From CAIUMH01 sp037142475 (GTDB taxonomy: Bacteria > Actinomycetota > Acidimicrobiia > Acidimicrobiales > RAAP-2), in assembly GCA_037142475.1 (NCBI GenBank), contig JBAXAR010000095.1:1-7572 (forward strand): 7,572 nt of DNA, written 5' to 3'. The stretch's first letter is position 1. Each line of letters starts with the position of its first letter. Under the pieces are notes generated by a model. The model ran no database searches and had not been told where the DNA came from. It was given only the letters and a program-made list of their open reading frames with translations. A program made the position numbers and the translations under genes. Shown here one piece after another: positions 1 to 6,340 of the stretch.

Positions 1-2
1 CT

Positions 3-56
3 AGGCTTCCCTTCGACCTGAGGGGTCTCTTCGTGGGAGCCGAAGCCTTCCGCTAA
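3..56 (+). CDS. Possible 3' end of a convergent gene entering from the left edge (partial)
   Basis: The third frame is open from the left edge and encodes 17 residues ending LFVGAEAFR before a TAA at 54-56. The other two plus frames stop within the first 21 bases. The stop overlaps the menD stop codon by 4 bases on the opposite strand, matching the tail-to-tail overlaps seen for the other convergent pairs in this window. Codon third positions are mostly G or C. I do not recognise the protein, and 17 codons are too few to prove coding. Confidence 0.4.
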   Translation, partial: RLPFDLRGLFVGAEAFR

Positions 57-1780
57 GCGAGGGTGGCGGTGGCCGCGACAGCCACCGCCGACGTGAGCCG
101 ATCATGGAGCTCGACGTTGGCATCTCGAGAAAGCACCGAGCACACCACGACACTCAGGCCACCGTGCTCGAGGCCTGCAGTGATGGCCGCTCTCAACTGC
201 GGTTCAGTCGCCACGCGCTGTGACCGATACCCAAATCCCGCCGCCACCTTTACCGGGTCAGTGGCCTTGGGGGTGGCGAAGAGGCGCTCAAACTCTTGGA
301 GCTCCATCGCGTCTCTCTGAGGGAGGAACGAGAAGATCCCGCCACCGTGGTTGTCATTCACCACCACGACCAGCGTCAGACCGGGAGCCAGATCGTCGCC
401 CAAGGCTGAGACATCGTGGAGGAACGCCAGATCTCCTACGAGGGCGATCACTGGGCCAGCTTCGGCGGACGCTGCTCCAATGGCGGTCGACACAACGCCA
501 TCAATACCGTTTGCTCCTCGATTCGCCAGAACCCGAGGCGCTTCGGCCTCTGGTGCTGCGTACCACTCGAGATCGCGGATCGGCATCGACGACGAGACCA
601 CGAGGGTCGCACCAGCCAAGGCAGCATGGTTCGACACGGTGGTGGCCACCTGTGGCTCTGACAGATCATCCTCCGCCAGCATCGAGCCAATGACGCCTCG
701 CGCCGCCACTTCGGCTCCAGCCCACTGAGCCCTCCATCCCTCGTCGCACGCCGTTGTGTCGGACGAGACCGACCTCCAGAGCTCCTCAGGCTCAATGTCG
801 AGGAATGTCGCTGTCGCCATTGAGGGATGGCGCTGCAGGCCACCGAGCCCGATCCTGACCACGTCCACTCCGTCGCTGGCGAGGGTGGCAATCCATTGAT
901 TGACCACCTTCGAGGCCGGGAGACCGCCTGCGATGAGAATCACTTCTGGAGCGAATGCCTGCGCAATCCGAGGGTCTCTGAGCAGTGCGTCAGCGGTCGT
1001 GACCACGAAGGGATCACTCCGGCGCGCTTCGCAACGAGGGTCGGCCAGCACAGGCCAGCCAAGGCGTGTGGCTGCGACCAAGATCTCGTCACCCGAGCCA
1101 GATCCCTCCCCCGCCACCACCAGTCCGCGGCGGCCAATCCATGGAGCGAGGGGATTGCCGGCTCCCAGCGCCGGACGATCGAGTCGATACCAGGGATCGC
1201 CATCGGTCCGACCGAGGGGAATCGAAGTCGGCTCGGCGACGAGTGGGTCGACGAGTGGGACGTTGAGATGCACGGGGCCTGCGAGCCGAGACGTCCCGCC
1301 ACGGGCCTCAATGACGAGCCGACTCGCCAACGCGCGCCACGCCGATGGGGCGATGGCGTGAACGGGGCCGGGATCGACCGCGAGACGAACAGCTGCACCG
1401 AAGATTCCGGCCTGCGCAATCGTCTGAGGGGCGCCGGTTCCAACAAGCTCCGGAGGTCGATCAGCGGTCGCCACAATCAGCGGCACCCGATCAAGATCGG
1501 CTTCGATGACCGAGGCTGCAAGTTCCGCCACCGCCGTCCCGGAGGTCACCATCACGAGAACGGGGGCACCCGTCATCTTCGCCAAGCCAATGGCAAAGAA
1601 GCCTGCCGAGCGCTCATCGAGTCGGACATGGATCGTCAGGCTGCTACGAATCGCCGCCAGGACGAGAGGGGTTGAGCGAGAACCAGGACAGACGACGGCG
1701 TGACGAACACCGCCTCGCTCCATTTCGTCGATGAAGGTGGCGCAGAACGCCGCTTGCGTCGATCCAATCGCTACGCTCAT
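53..1780 (-). CDS. menD: MenD: SEPHCHC synthase (menaquinone biosynthesis)
   Basis: This is 2-succinyl-5-enolpyruvyl-6-hydroxy-3-cyclohexene-1-carboxylate synthase, a cytoplasmic thiamine diphosphate (ThDP) enzyme. It joins 2-oxoglutarate, after decarboxylation, to isochorismate and is the first committed step of the classical menaquinone route. The 575 residues match the usual family length. The N-terminal domain has PGSRSTPL (32-39) and the ThDP-activating glutamate in LDERSAGFF (Glu56). DRPPEL (107-112) and PQT (118-120) follow and supply Arg108 and Gln119, the probable substrate residues. The C-terminal domain has SSSMPIRDLEW (396-406), ANRGANGIDG (419-428) and the metal/ThDP motif GDLAFLHD (449-456), which pairs with NDNHGGGIF (475-483). 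The ATG at 1778-1780 has a GAGG ribosome site 9 bases upstream, lying inside menH. The start is 2 bases from the divergent menH start, so its promoter must lie inside menH. No truncation is visible. Confidence 0.97.
   Translation of the reverse strand: MSVAIGSTQAAFCATFIDEMERGGVRHAVVCPGSRSTPLVLAAIRSSLTIHVRLDERSAGFFAIGLAKMTGAPVLVMVTSGTAVAELAASVIEADLDRVPLIVATADRPPELVGTGAPQTIAQAGIFGAAVRLAVDPGPVHAIAPSAWRALASRLVIEARGGTSRLAGPVHLNVPLVDPLVAEPTSIPLGRTDGDPWYRLDRPALGAGNPLAPWIGRRGLVVAGEGSGSGDEILVAATRLGWPVLADPRCEARRSDPFVVTTADALLRDPRIAQAFAPEVILIAGGLPASKVVNQWIATLASDGVDVVRIGLGGLQRHPSMATATFLDIEPEELWRSVSSDTTACDEGWRAQWAGAEVAARGVIGSMLAEDDLSEPQVATTVSNHAALAGATLVVSSSMPIRDLEWYAAPEAEAPRVLANRGANGIDGVVSTAIGAASAEAGPVIALVGDLAFLHDVSALGDDLAPGLTLVVVVNDNHGGGIFSFLPQRDAMELQEFERLFATPKATDPVKVAAGFGYRSQRVATEPQLRAAITAGLEHGGLSVVVCSVLSRDANVELHDRLTSAVAVAATATLA
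1772..1777 (+). promoter_or_regulatory. Putative -10 element (TACGCT) of menH
   Basis: TACGCT fits the actinobacterial TAnnnT -10 consensus. It ends 5 bases before the GTG at 1783 and 8 bases before a second in-frame GTG at 1786, the spacing expected for a leaderless transcript. No Shine-Dalgarno sequence is seen. No good -35 hexamer is recognisable. The element lies within the first codons of menD on the other strand. Confidence 0.5.
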
Positions 1781-1782
1781 CA

Positions 1783-2589
1783 GTGGTGTCCTCGCTCGCA
1801 GTCACGTCGTGGGGCACGGGGCCACTCATTGTCCTGTGTCACGGCTTCACCCAGACCTCGAGAAGTTGGGGGGCATTCGGACACGCACTCGGCGTTAACC
1901 ATTCGGTTCTTGCCGTTGATCTCCCCGGACACGGTCGATCCGGAGCCCTCCACGAGACACTCGAAGAGACAGCCGCCTCGCTCCTCGAAACCATCGGAGA
2001 GAAAGAGTTCGACCTGATCGGCTACTCGCTTGGTGGCCGGGTTGCGTTGACCACGGCACTCATGAAGCCACCGACCCTTCGTCGCATGGTCCTCATCGGA
2101 GCCACCGCTGGCATTGAGGACCCTGTGCTGCGAGACGAGCGACGACATCGCGACGAAAAACTCGCCGAGACGATCATTGCCGACGACGACGTCTCGTCGT
2201 TTGTGGACCAATGGCTTCGCCAGCCACTGTTTGCCACCCTGCCTGCCGATGCGTCGGAGCGCACCTCTCGGCTGACCAACACCAGCCAGGGTCTTGCAGC
2301 AAGCCTCCAGATGGCTGGAACCGGCACCCAGAGGCCTTCGTGGGAACAGCTTGCTCAGATCGAGACGCCAACCCTGATCCTGGCGGGAGTCCGAGACGAC
2401 CGCTTCTGCGCGCATGGCATCCGCCTGGCTGCTGGTCTGGCGCACGGCCGGTTCTCGATGATCCCGGGAGCGGGGCATGCCTGTCACCTCGAGCAGCCGA
2501 ACATGACGACAGCGATTGTGCATCGCTTCTTGAGTCATGCTCACCCCACCGCCAGTCCAAGCGCCAGCAATCCTCCGGTGAGGAGCTGA
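1783..2589 (+). CDS. menH: MenH: SHCHC synthase, alpha/beta hydrolase
   Basis: This is an alpha/beta-hydrolase-fold protein of 268 residues. It very probably eliminates pyruvate from the MenD product SEPHCHC to give 2-succinyl-6-hydroxy-2,4-cyclohexadiene-1-carboxylate. Visible motifs are the oxyanion-hole HGFTQT (20-25), DLPGHGRS (46-53), the nucleophile elbow GYSLGGR (80-86, Ser82), the acid in GVRDDRF (Asp205) and the catalytic histidine in GAGH (His232). GYSLGGR, the following arginine-rich segment near IEDP (111-114) and W-x-QP-x-F (144-150) resemble E. coli MenH more than generic hydrolases. The menD neighbour strengthens the call. The start is GTG at 1783 (or 1786), apparently leaderless. 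The last 15 or so residues are a Pro/Ser/Ala-rich tail overlapping the menA 3' end by 49 bases. A different alpha/beta hydrolase activity remains possible. Confidence 0.9.
   Translation: MVSSLAVTSWGTGPLIVLCHGFTQTSRSWGAFGHALGVNHSVLAVDLPGHGRSGALHETLEETAASLLETIGEKEFDLIGYSLGGRVALTTALMKPPTLRRMVLIGATAGIEDPVLRDERRHRDEKLAETIIADDDVSSFVDQWLRQPLFATLPADASERTSRLTNTSQGLAASLQMAGTGTQRPSWEQLAQIETPTLILAGVRDDRFCAHGIRLAAGLAHGRFSMIPGAGHACHLEQPNMTTAIVHRFLSHAHPTASPSASNPPVRS
1790..1793 (-). promoter_or_regulatory. Ribosome binding site of menD (GAGG)
   Basis: On the minus strand GAGG sits 9 bases before the menD ATG. It lies inside the first codons of the divergent menH gene. It supports the chosen menD start and makes menD the one monocistronic-looking start in the window with a plausible Shine-Dalgarno and no TAnnnT box immediately upstream. 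Confidence 0.5.
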
Positions 2590-3437
2590 GCTTGGCCGGA
2601 GGCCTTGAGCATCGGAAGGAGCTTCCGGCCACTCTCGCTCGATAGCGCCAACCGGCACGAGGGAATGGCCGACAACAGCCCAATGATGGCGAGGAGCGCC
2701 CAGGACCGGAACGCCGCACATGCCACAATCCCGACTGCAGCCCCGAGGTAACTCCCCACGAAGAGCCAACCCGCTCGGTCTCGCCCTAATCGCACCGCCA
2801 CTGTTCGTTTTCCGGAGAGCACGTCACCATCAATGTCCCTCAGGTTGTTCGCTTCAAGCATCGCAGTCGCAAGAAGGCCAACTGGGATCGCCGCCAGCCA
2901 CGCCACGGTAGGGATTGAGTGCTGCTGGACGAACGCTGAACCCACCGTTGCCAGCAACCCGAAGAACGCGAACACAAAGATCTCACCAAGACCGAGATAG
3001 CCATAGGGTCGAGGGCCGCCCGTATAGAGCCAGCCTGCGGCGACTGCTGCCACGCCTGGGAGCACCAGAAGCCAGGTCGTCAACGAGCACAGAAGAAGCC
3101 CTGCGACTGCCGCCACTGCGAAGGAGGCAAAGGCAGCAGCCCGAACGGCGCTCGGAGAGGCGAGTTTTTGGCCCACGAGGCGTACGGGACCTACTCGAAC
3201 CTCGTCGGTGCCGCGTATCCCGTCGGAATAGTCATTGGCGAAGTTGGTCCCGATTTGGAGCCCCAAGGACACGACACCAGCGAGTGCCATCCGCCCCCAG
3301 AGGATCGGCCCCGGGCGTACCGCCATTGTTCCGACAATGACGGGAATGACGGCTGCTGGCAGCGTCCGCGGTCGTGCCCCTTGAACCCAGCGCGCGACAG
3401 GTCCCGGCGGGCTCGCCGCTTCAGCCGGGGTCATCAC
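2541..3437 (-). CDS. menA: MenA: 1,4-dihydroxy-2-naphthoate polyprenyltransferase
   Basis: This is a UbiA-superfamily integral membrane enzyme. It transfers a polyprenyl chain to 1,4-dihydroxy-2-naphthoate with loss of CO2, giving demethylmenaquinone. The 298 residues fit the family. The N-terminal GARPRTLPAA (20-29) is typical of MenA. The first Mg-diphosphate motif is NDYSDGIRGTD (68-78), followed by RVGPVRLVG (81-89). The second is NNLRDIDGD (197-205), followed by SGKRT (208-212). About eight or nine hydrophobic segments are visible, roughly at 24-40, 50-66, 100-119, 120-138, 150-170, 177-195, 222-243, 245-263 and 280-297. The GTG start overlaps the menB stop by 4 bases (GTGA); an ATG directly follows and gives TGATG. 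No Shine-Dalgarno is evident, so translation is probably coupled to menB. The 3' end overlaps convergent menH by 49 bases. Confidence 0.95.
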   Translation of the reverse strand: MMTPAEAASPPGPVARWVQGARPRTLPAAVIPVIVGTMAVRPGPILWGRMALAGVVSLGLQIGTNFANDYSDGIRGTDEVRVGPVRLVGQKLASPSAVRAAAFASFAVAAVAGLLLCSLTTWLLVLPGVAAVAAGWLYTGGPRPYGYLGLGEIFVFAFFGLLATVGSAFVQQHSIPTVAWLAAIPVGLLATAMLEANNLRDIDGDVLSGKRTVAVRLGRDRAGWLFVGSYLGAAVGIVACAAFRSWALLAIIGLLSAIPSCRLALSSESGRKLLPMLKASGQAQLLTGGLLALGLAVG

Positions 3438-4339
3438 GGGCGTCGGGGGAACTTCGAGAAGTCCGGCTTCCGTCGCTCCACGAACGCATTGCGTCCTTCT
3501 TGACCTTCTTCAGACATGTAGAAGAGCATCGTGGCGTCACCAGCGAGCTGCTGGACCCCCGCAAGGCCATCTTCGGCTGCATTGAATCCGGCCTTGAGCA
3601 TCCGGAGAGCCAGAGGCGAGAGACTCAGGATTTGCCGACACCACGCCACGGTCTCTGCCTCGAGCTCCGCCAAGGGAACCACCGCATTGACGAGACCCCA
3701 ATCCAAGGCGGTCTCCGCGTCGTATTGGCGACAGAGGAACCAGACCTCCTTGGCTCGCTTCACGCCAATGGTTCGGGCCAGAAGACTTGAGCCGTATCCC
3801 CCGTCGAAACTTCCCACCTTGGGCCCCGTCTGACCGAAGCGGGCATTGTCGGCAGCGATAGAGAGATCACACACCAGATGGAGAATGTGTCCGCCCCCGA
3901 TGGCGTACCCAGCGATCATTGCGATGATGGGCTTGGGGATCCGGCGGATCAAGATCTGAAGGTCGAGGACGTTGAGGCGACCGACGCCCTGCTGAGCGAC
4001 CTCGTCGTCACCGATGTAGCCATCGGCACCTCGGATCTGCTGGTCACCCCCGGAACAGAAGGCATCAGGCCCTTGCCCCGTCAGGATGATGGCGCCTACC
4101 GAGATGTCGTCACGAGCGCGAGTGAACGCGTCGGTGAGCTCGAAAAGCGTCTGCGGCCGAAAGGCATTCCGCCGCTCTGGCCGGCAGATGGTGATCTTGG
4201 CAATCCCCTCTGCGACGTCATAGGTGATGTCTGTGAAGTCTCCGATCCTCTCCCATTCGGGTGCCGGCAGGTGACGATGATCATCAACTGGGTCATGGGG
4301 AGGGCCGGTGATCACGGTGGGGGGCATCTGGTCAGTCAC
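3434..4339 (-). CDS. menB: MenB: 1,4-dihydroxy-2-naphthoyl-CoA synthase, bicarbonate-dependent type
   Basis: This is a crotonase-fold enzyme that closes the second ring of o-succinylbenzoyl-CoA to give DHNA-CoA. Counting from the GTG at 4337-4339 (301 residues), it has RNAFRPQT (57-64), FCSGGDQ (94-100) with the oxyanion-hole glycines, AGYAIGGGH (143-151), QTGPKVGSFDGG (170-181), EVWFLCRQYD (198-207) and FYMSEEGQEGRNAF (273-286). Gly172 sits where E. coli has Gly156 and mycobacterial MenB has aspartate. With Trp200 it forms the bicarbonate site of the type I enzymes. Ser177, Asp179 and Tyr274 match E. coli Ser161, Asp163 and Tyr258. An upstream ATG at 4399 would add 20 polar residues without a counterpart in E. 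coli MenB. A TAGCGT -10 seven bases before 4339 favours the start given, and ATG at 4327 is another option. It is co-transcribed with menA. Confidence 0.96.
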   Translation of the reverse strand: MTDQMPPTVITGPPHDPVDDHRHLPAPEWERIGDFTDITYDVAEGIAKITICRPERRNAFRPQTLFELTDAFTRARDDISVGAIILTGQGPDAFCSGGDQQIRGADGYIGDDEVAQQGVGRLNVLDLQILIRRIPKPIIAMIAGYAIGGGHILHLVCDLSIAADNARFGQTGPKVGSFDGGYGSSLLARTIGVKRAKEVWFLCRQYDAETALDWGLVNAVVPLAELEAETVAWCRQILSLSPLALRMLKAGFNAAEDGLAGVQQLAGDATMLFYMSEEGQEGRNAFVERRKPDFSKFPRRP

Positions 4340-4346
4340 GTCGCCC

Positions 4347-4352
4347 ACGCTA
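4347..4352 (-). promoter_or_regulatory. Putative -10 element (TAGCGT) of menB-menA
   Basis: On the minus strand TAGCGT is followed after 7 bases by an in-frame GTG (4337-4339) that begins menB just ahead of the conserved region. The spacing fits a leaderless transcript. This box decides the proposed menB start, so it is less independent than the other boxes. No convincing -35 is seen. Confidence 0.4.
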
Positions 4353-4389
4353 TCGGGCAGGCTCTCCCCATCGTCGCCTTCGGCCCTCC

Positions 4390-4395
4390 TAGGCT
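4390..4395 (+). promoter_or_regulatory. Putative -10 element (TAGGCT) of menE
   Basis: TAGGCT ends exactly 6 bases before the menE GTG at 4402, the classical position for a leaderless actinobacterial start. There is no Shine-Dalgarno before the GTG. The box sits inside the palindrome-containing stretch CCTAGG (4388-4393). No -35 is recognisable. Confidence 0.55.
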
Positions 4396-4401
4396 GCATG
4401 C

Positions 4402-5538
4402 GTGCTCAACGTTGTTGCTTTGGACCTCGTTCAAGACGCACGACTTGCCGATGAGATCGTTCGGGCATGGGCGGACGGAGATGCCATCAGCATTATCGAT
4501 CCTCGGTGGGGAGCCGATGCTCGGCGTGCCGCGCTTGAGTCGATTCGACCCACGGTGATCCGCTCACGCGCGGGCGACCTCGCCGTCGATGGGGGTGAGG
4601 AATGCTCCCCCGGTGACGCTGCTGTCGTCCTCACCTCGGGTTCGATGTCTCACCCGAAAGCGGCGGTGCTCTCGCACGCCGCCATCGCTGCGTCGGCCAC
4701 GATGACGTCGGATGCCCTTGGTGTCGACTCTGACCGGCACCGCTGGCTGTGCTGCCTGCCCTGCTCTCACATCGGCGGGCTCTCGGTCATCACGCGATCG
4801 ATCATCACCGGCACCGATCTTGAGGTGATCGCCCGACCGGATCCCAGTGCACTCGTCGACGCTGCTCATCACGGCGTGACACACGTCTCGCTCGTGACGA
4901 CCGCCCTTCGAAGGATTGACCCTTCACTGTTCGAGGTCATCGTCCTCGGCGGAGCGGCCCCTCCTGAGTCGCTGCCATCGAATGTCGTGGCCACCTACGG
5001 GATGACCGAGACCGGGTCGGGCGTGGTGTATCGAGGCACACCACTTTCGGGCGTCGACCTCGCCATCGTCAAGGCTGGAAGCGACGGTATCGGCGAGATT
5101 CTGGTCAGGACGCCCACCGCACTGCGCACCTATCGAGATCGCCCGGCACCTTTTGTCGTCGGTCCTGACGGGGGCGATCAGTGGCTCGCCACCGGTGACG
5201 CCGGTCGGCTCGATGCACAAGGGCACCTGGAGGTCCGAGGCCGCGTCGCCGAGGTGATCATCACCGGTGGCGAGAAGGTCTATCCCGGTGATGTCGAGTC
5301 AGTGCTGGCGGCCATGGTGGGGGTGGCCGAGGTAGCCGTCTGGAAGCGTCCCGATCCTGAATGGGGTGAGCGCGTGGTGGCGTGGGTTGTTCCGCAAGGC
5401 GACCCTCCGACATTGGCCGACGTGCGATCTGCCGTTACCGAATCGCTGGCTGCTCATGCAGCCCCGAAGGAACTCGAAATCGTCGGTTCTCTCCCCCGCA
5501 CCGCTGTGGGCAAGATCCGACGTCAGGACCTCAGCTAA
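4402..5538 (+). CDS. menE: MenE: o-succinylbenzoate--CoA ligase
   Basis: This is an ANL-superfamily adenylate-forming ligase that activates o-succinylbenzoate to o-succinylbenzoyl-CoA, the substrate of MenB. It has 378 residues, much shorter than the roughly 450-490 of E. coli or Bacillus MenE, and resembles the compact actinobacterial type that lacks much of the N-terminal lobe. Motifs in order are the P-loop LTSGSMSHPK (77-86), LPCSHIGGL (119-127), GGAAPPE (183-189), YGMTETGSG (199-207), WLATGD (261-266), the hinge region RGRVAEVI (279-286), TGGEKVYPGDVE (288-299) and the C-terminal PRTAVGKI (365-372) with catalytic Lys371. The P-loop is unusual: family members normally read SG-S/T-T-G-x-PK, here Met82 and Ser83 replace Thr-Gly. 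The start is GTG at 4402, apparently leaderless, divergent from menB. The stop overlaps the next gene by 8 bases. The men context makes this call secure over other acyl-CoA ligases. Confidence 0.92.
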   Translation: MLNVVALDLVQDARLADEIVRAWADGDAISIIDPRWGADARRAALESIRPTVIRSRAGDLAVDGGEECSPGDAAVVLTSGSMSHPKAAVLSHAAIAASATMTSDALGVDSDRHRWLCCLPCSHIGGLSVITRSIITGTDLEVIARPDPSALVDAAHHGVTHVSLVTTALRRIDPSLFEVIVLGGAAPPESLPSNVVATYGMTETGSGVVYRGTPLSGVDLAIVKAGSDGIGEILVRTPTALRTYRDRPAPFVVGPDGGDQWLATGDAGRLDAQGHLEVRGRVAEVIITGGEKVYPGDVESVLAAMVGVAEVAVWKRPDPEWGERVVAWVVPQGDPPTLADVRSAVTESLAAHAAPKELEIVGSLPRTAVGKIRRQDLS

Positions 5539-6298
5539 CCCCGCCCGTCGGCTGATTGGTCGTCCCGCCGTCGATCACCAACGTCTGGCCGGTCATCCAA
5601 GAGGCGGCGTCGCTGACGAGGAAGAGGGCGGCAGTGGCGATGTCATCGGGGACGCCGAGTCGCTTCAAGGGCAGGTGGGCCGCGATCCGCTCTTCGTTCG
5701 GCTCCCACAGCGAGCGTGCGAGGTCCGTCTTCACCAGGCCAGGGGCGATCCCGTTGACCCGGACCCCCGGTGCCAGCTCGAACGCGAGCTGTGAGGTGGT
5801 GTGGATGACGGCAGCCTTGGTCACGTTGTACCAGCCGATCATCGGCTCAGGCCCGAGTCCGCCGATAGAAGCGATATTCAGAATTGATCCACCGTGCTCA
5901 GCCTGCCACGCCCGCCACGCCGCCTGACACCAGTAGATGATCGACGCTTGGTTGATCTCAAAGGTCTTCTGCATCCTTGTCGCGTCGATATCGAGCATGG
6001 GGCCGAAGTAGGGGTTTGTCCCCGCGTTGTTCACGAGGACGTCGAGCCTCCCGTAGCGCTCGATGCACTCCCCCACGGCCCGCACTGCATCTTCTTCACG
6101 AGCCACGTGAGCGGCACACCACGAGACCCGGCCATCAAGCCCCTCGAGCGAACGGGCTGCCTCCTCGAGGCCCTCAGGCTTACGCGAGACAAGCAGGACG
6201 TCGGCACCAGCCTCCGCGAGACGATGCGCTATCGCCAAGCCAATACCTCGGCTTCCGCCGGTCACGAGTGCAGCCTTGCCATCCATGCGTAGGTCCAT
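5531..6298 (-). CDS. Short-chain dehydrogenase/reductase (SDR), classical type
   Basis: This is a classical SDR of 255 residues, probably a cytoplasmic NADP(H)-dependent oxidoreductase of unknown substrate. The Rossmann glycine motif TGGSRGIG is at 13-20. SRK at the end of the second strand (38-40) puts a basic residue where NADP-preferring enzymes have one. NNAG (90-93) follows, then the catalytic tetrad Asn115, Ser144, Tyr157 and Lys161 (YNVTK), the PG motif (186-187) and the C-terminal VIDGG (241-245). It looks intact. The reading frame is open 65 codons further upstream, but that part lacks SDR features and overlaps the divergent neighbour. The ATG at 6298 lies 8 bases after a TACGCT box; ATG at 6286 is an alternative. 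It converges on menE with an 8-base overlap. A role in menaquinone synthesis is not indicated. FabG-like or xenobiotic-alcohol roles are equally possible. Confidence 0.92.
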   Translation of the reverse strand: MDLRMDGKAALVTGGSRGIGLAIAHRLAEAGADVLLVSRKPEGLEEAARSLEGLDGRVSWCAAHVAREEDAVRAVGECIERYGRLDVLVNNAGTNPYFGPMLDIDATRMQKTFEINQASIIYWCQAAWRAWQAEHGGSILNIASIGGLGPEPMIGWYNVTKAAVIHTTSQLAFELAPGVRVNGIAPGLVKTDLARSLWEPNEERIAAHLPLKRLGVPDDIATAALFLVSDAASWMTGQTLVIDGGTTNQPTGGVS

Positions 6299-6306
6299 GC
6301 GACGAC

Positions 6307-6312
6307 AGCGTA
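6307..6312 (-). promoter_or_regulatory. Putative -10 element (TACGCT) of the SDR gene
   Basis: On the minus strand TACGCT ends 8 bases before the SDR ATG at 6298. The same hexamer precedes menH. The spacing fits a leaderless or nearly leaderless mRNA, and no Shine-Dalgarno is visible. It lies in the 48-base divergent gap shared with the next gene. Confidence 0.45.
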
Positions 6313-6334
6313 GTGAGGTGACCGACCCCCGACC

Positions 6335-6340
6335 TAGCCT
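6335..6340 (+). promoter_or_regulatory. Putative -10 element (TAGCCT) of the mycothiol-dependent isomerase-family gene
   Basis: TAGCCT ends exactly 6 bases before the ATG at 6347, the same spacing as at menE. There is no ribosome site, so a leaderless transcript is likely. A -35 with a 17-base spacer would fall at 6312-6317, touching the -10 of the divergent SDR promoter. No good -35 consensus is seen. Confidence 0.55.

Noticed and set aside
2..18. TAGGCT box at the left edge, resembling the promoter before 6347
   Set aside because: No ATG, GTG or TTG occurs at the expected spacing and it lies in a probable coding tail, so the resemblance is likely chance.
4..47. Possible hairpin downstream of menD (GGCTTC/GAAGCC arms with an inner GACC/GGTC)
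   Set aside because: The stems are short and interrupted, there is no T-run after them on the minus strand, and the region may be coding. Not convincing as a terminator.
827..1675. 282-codon plus-strand open frame inside menD
   Set aside because: It is antisense to the conserved MenD core, its translation is low-complexity and charged, and no start signal or homology is recognisable.
1780..2769. 329-codon minus-strand open frame across menH and the end of menA
   Set aside because: It is antisense to menH, which has a full hydrolase motif set. The translation is rich in Arg, Gly and Ser with no recognisable domain, typical of a shadow frame in G+C-rich DNA.
3878..4558. 226-codon plus-strand open frame across menB and the menE start
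   Set aside because: It is antisense to the most conserved part of menB and runs out of frame into menE. No motif or start signal supports it.
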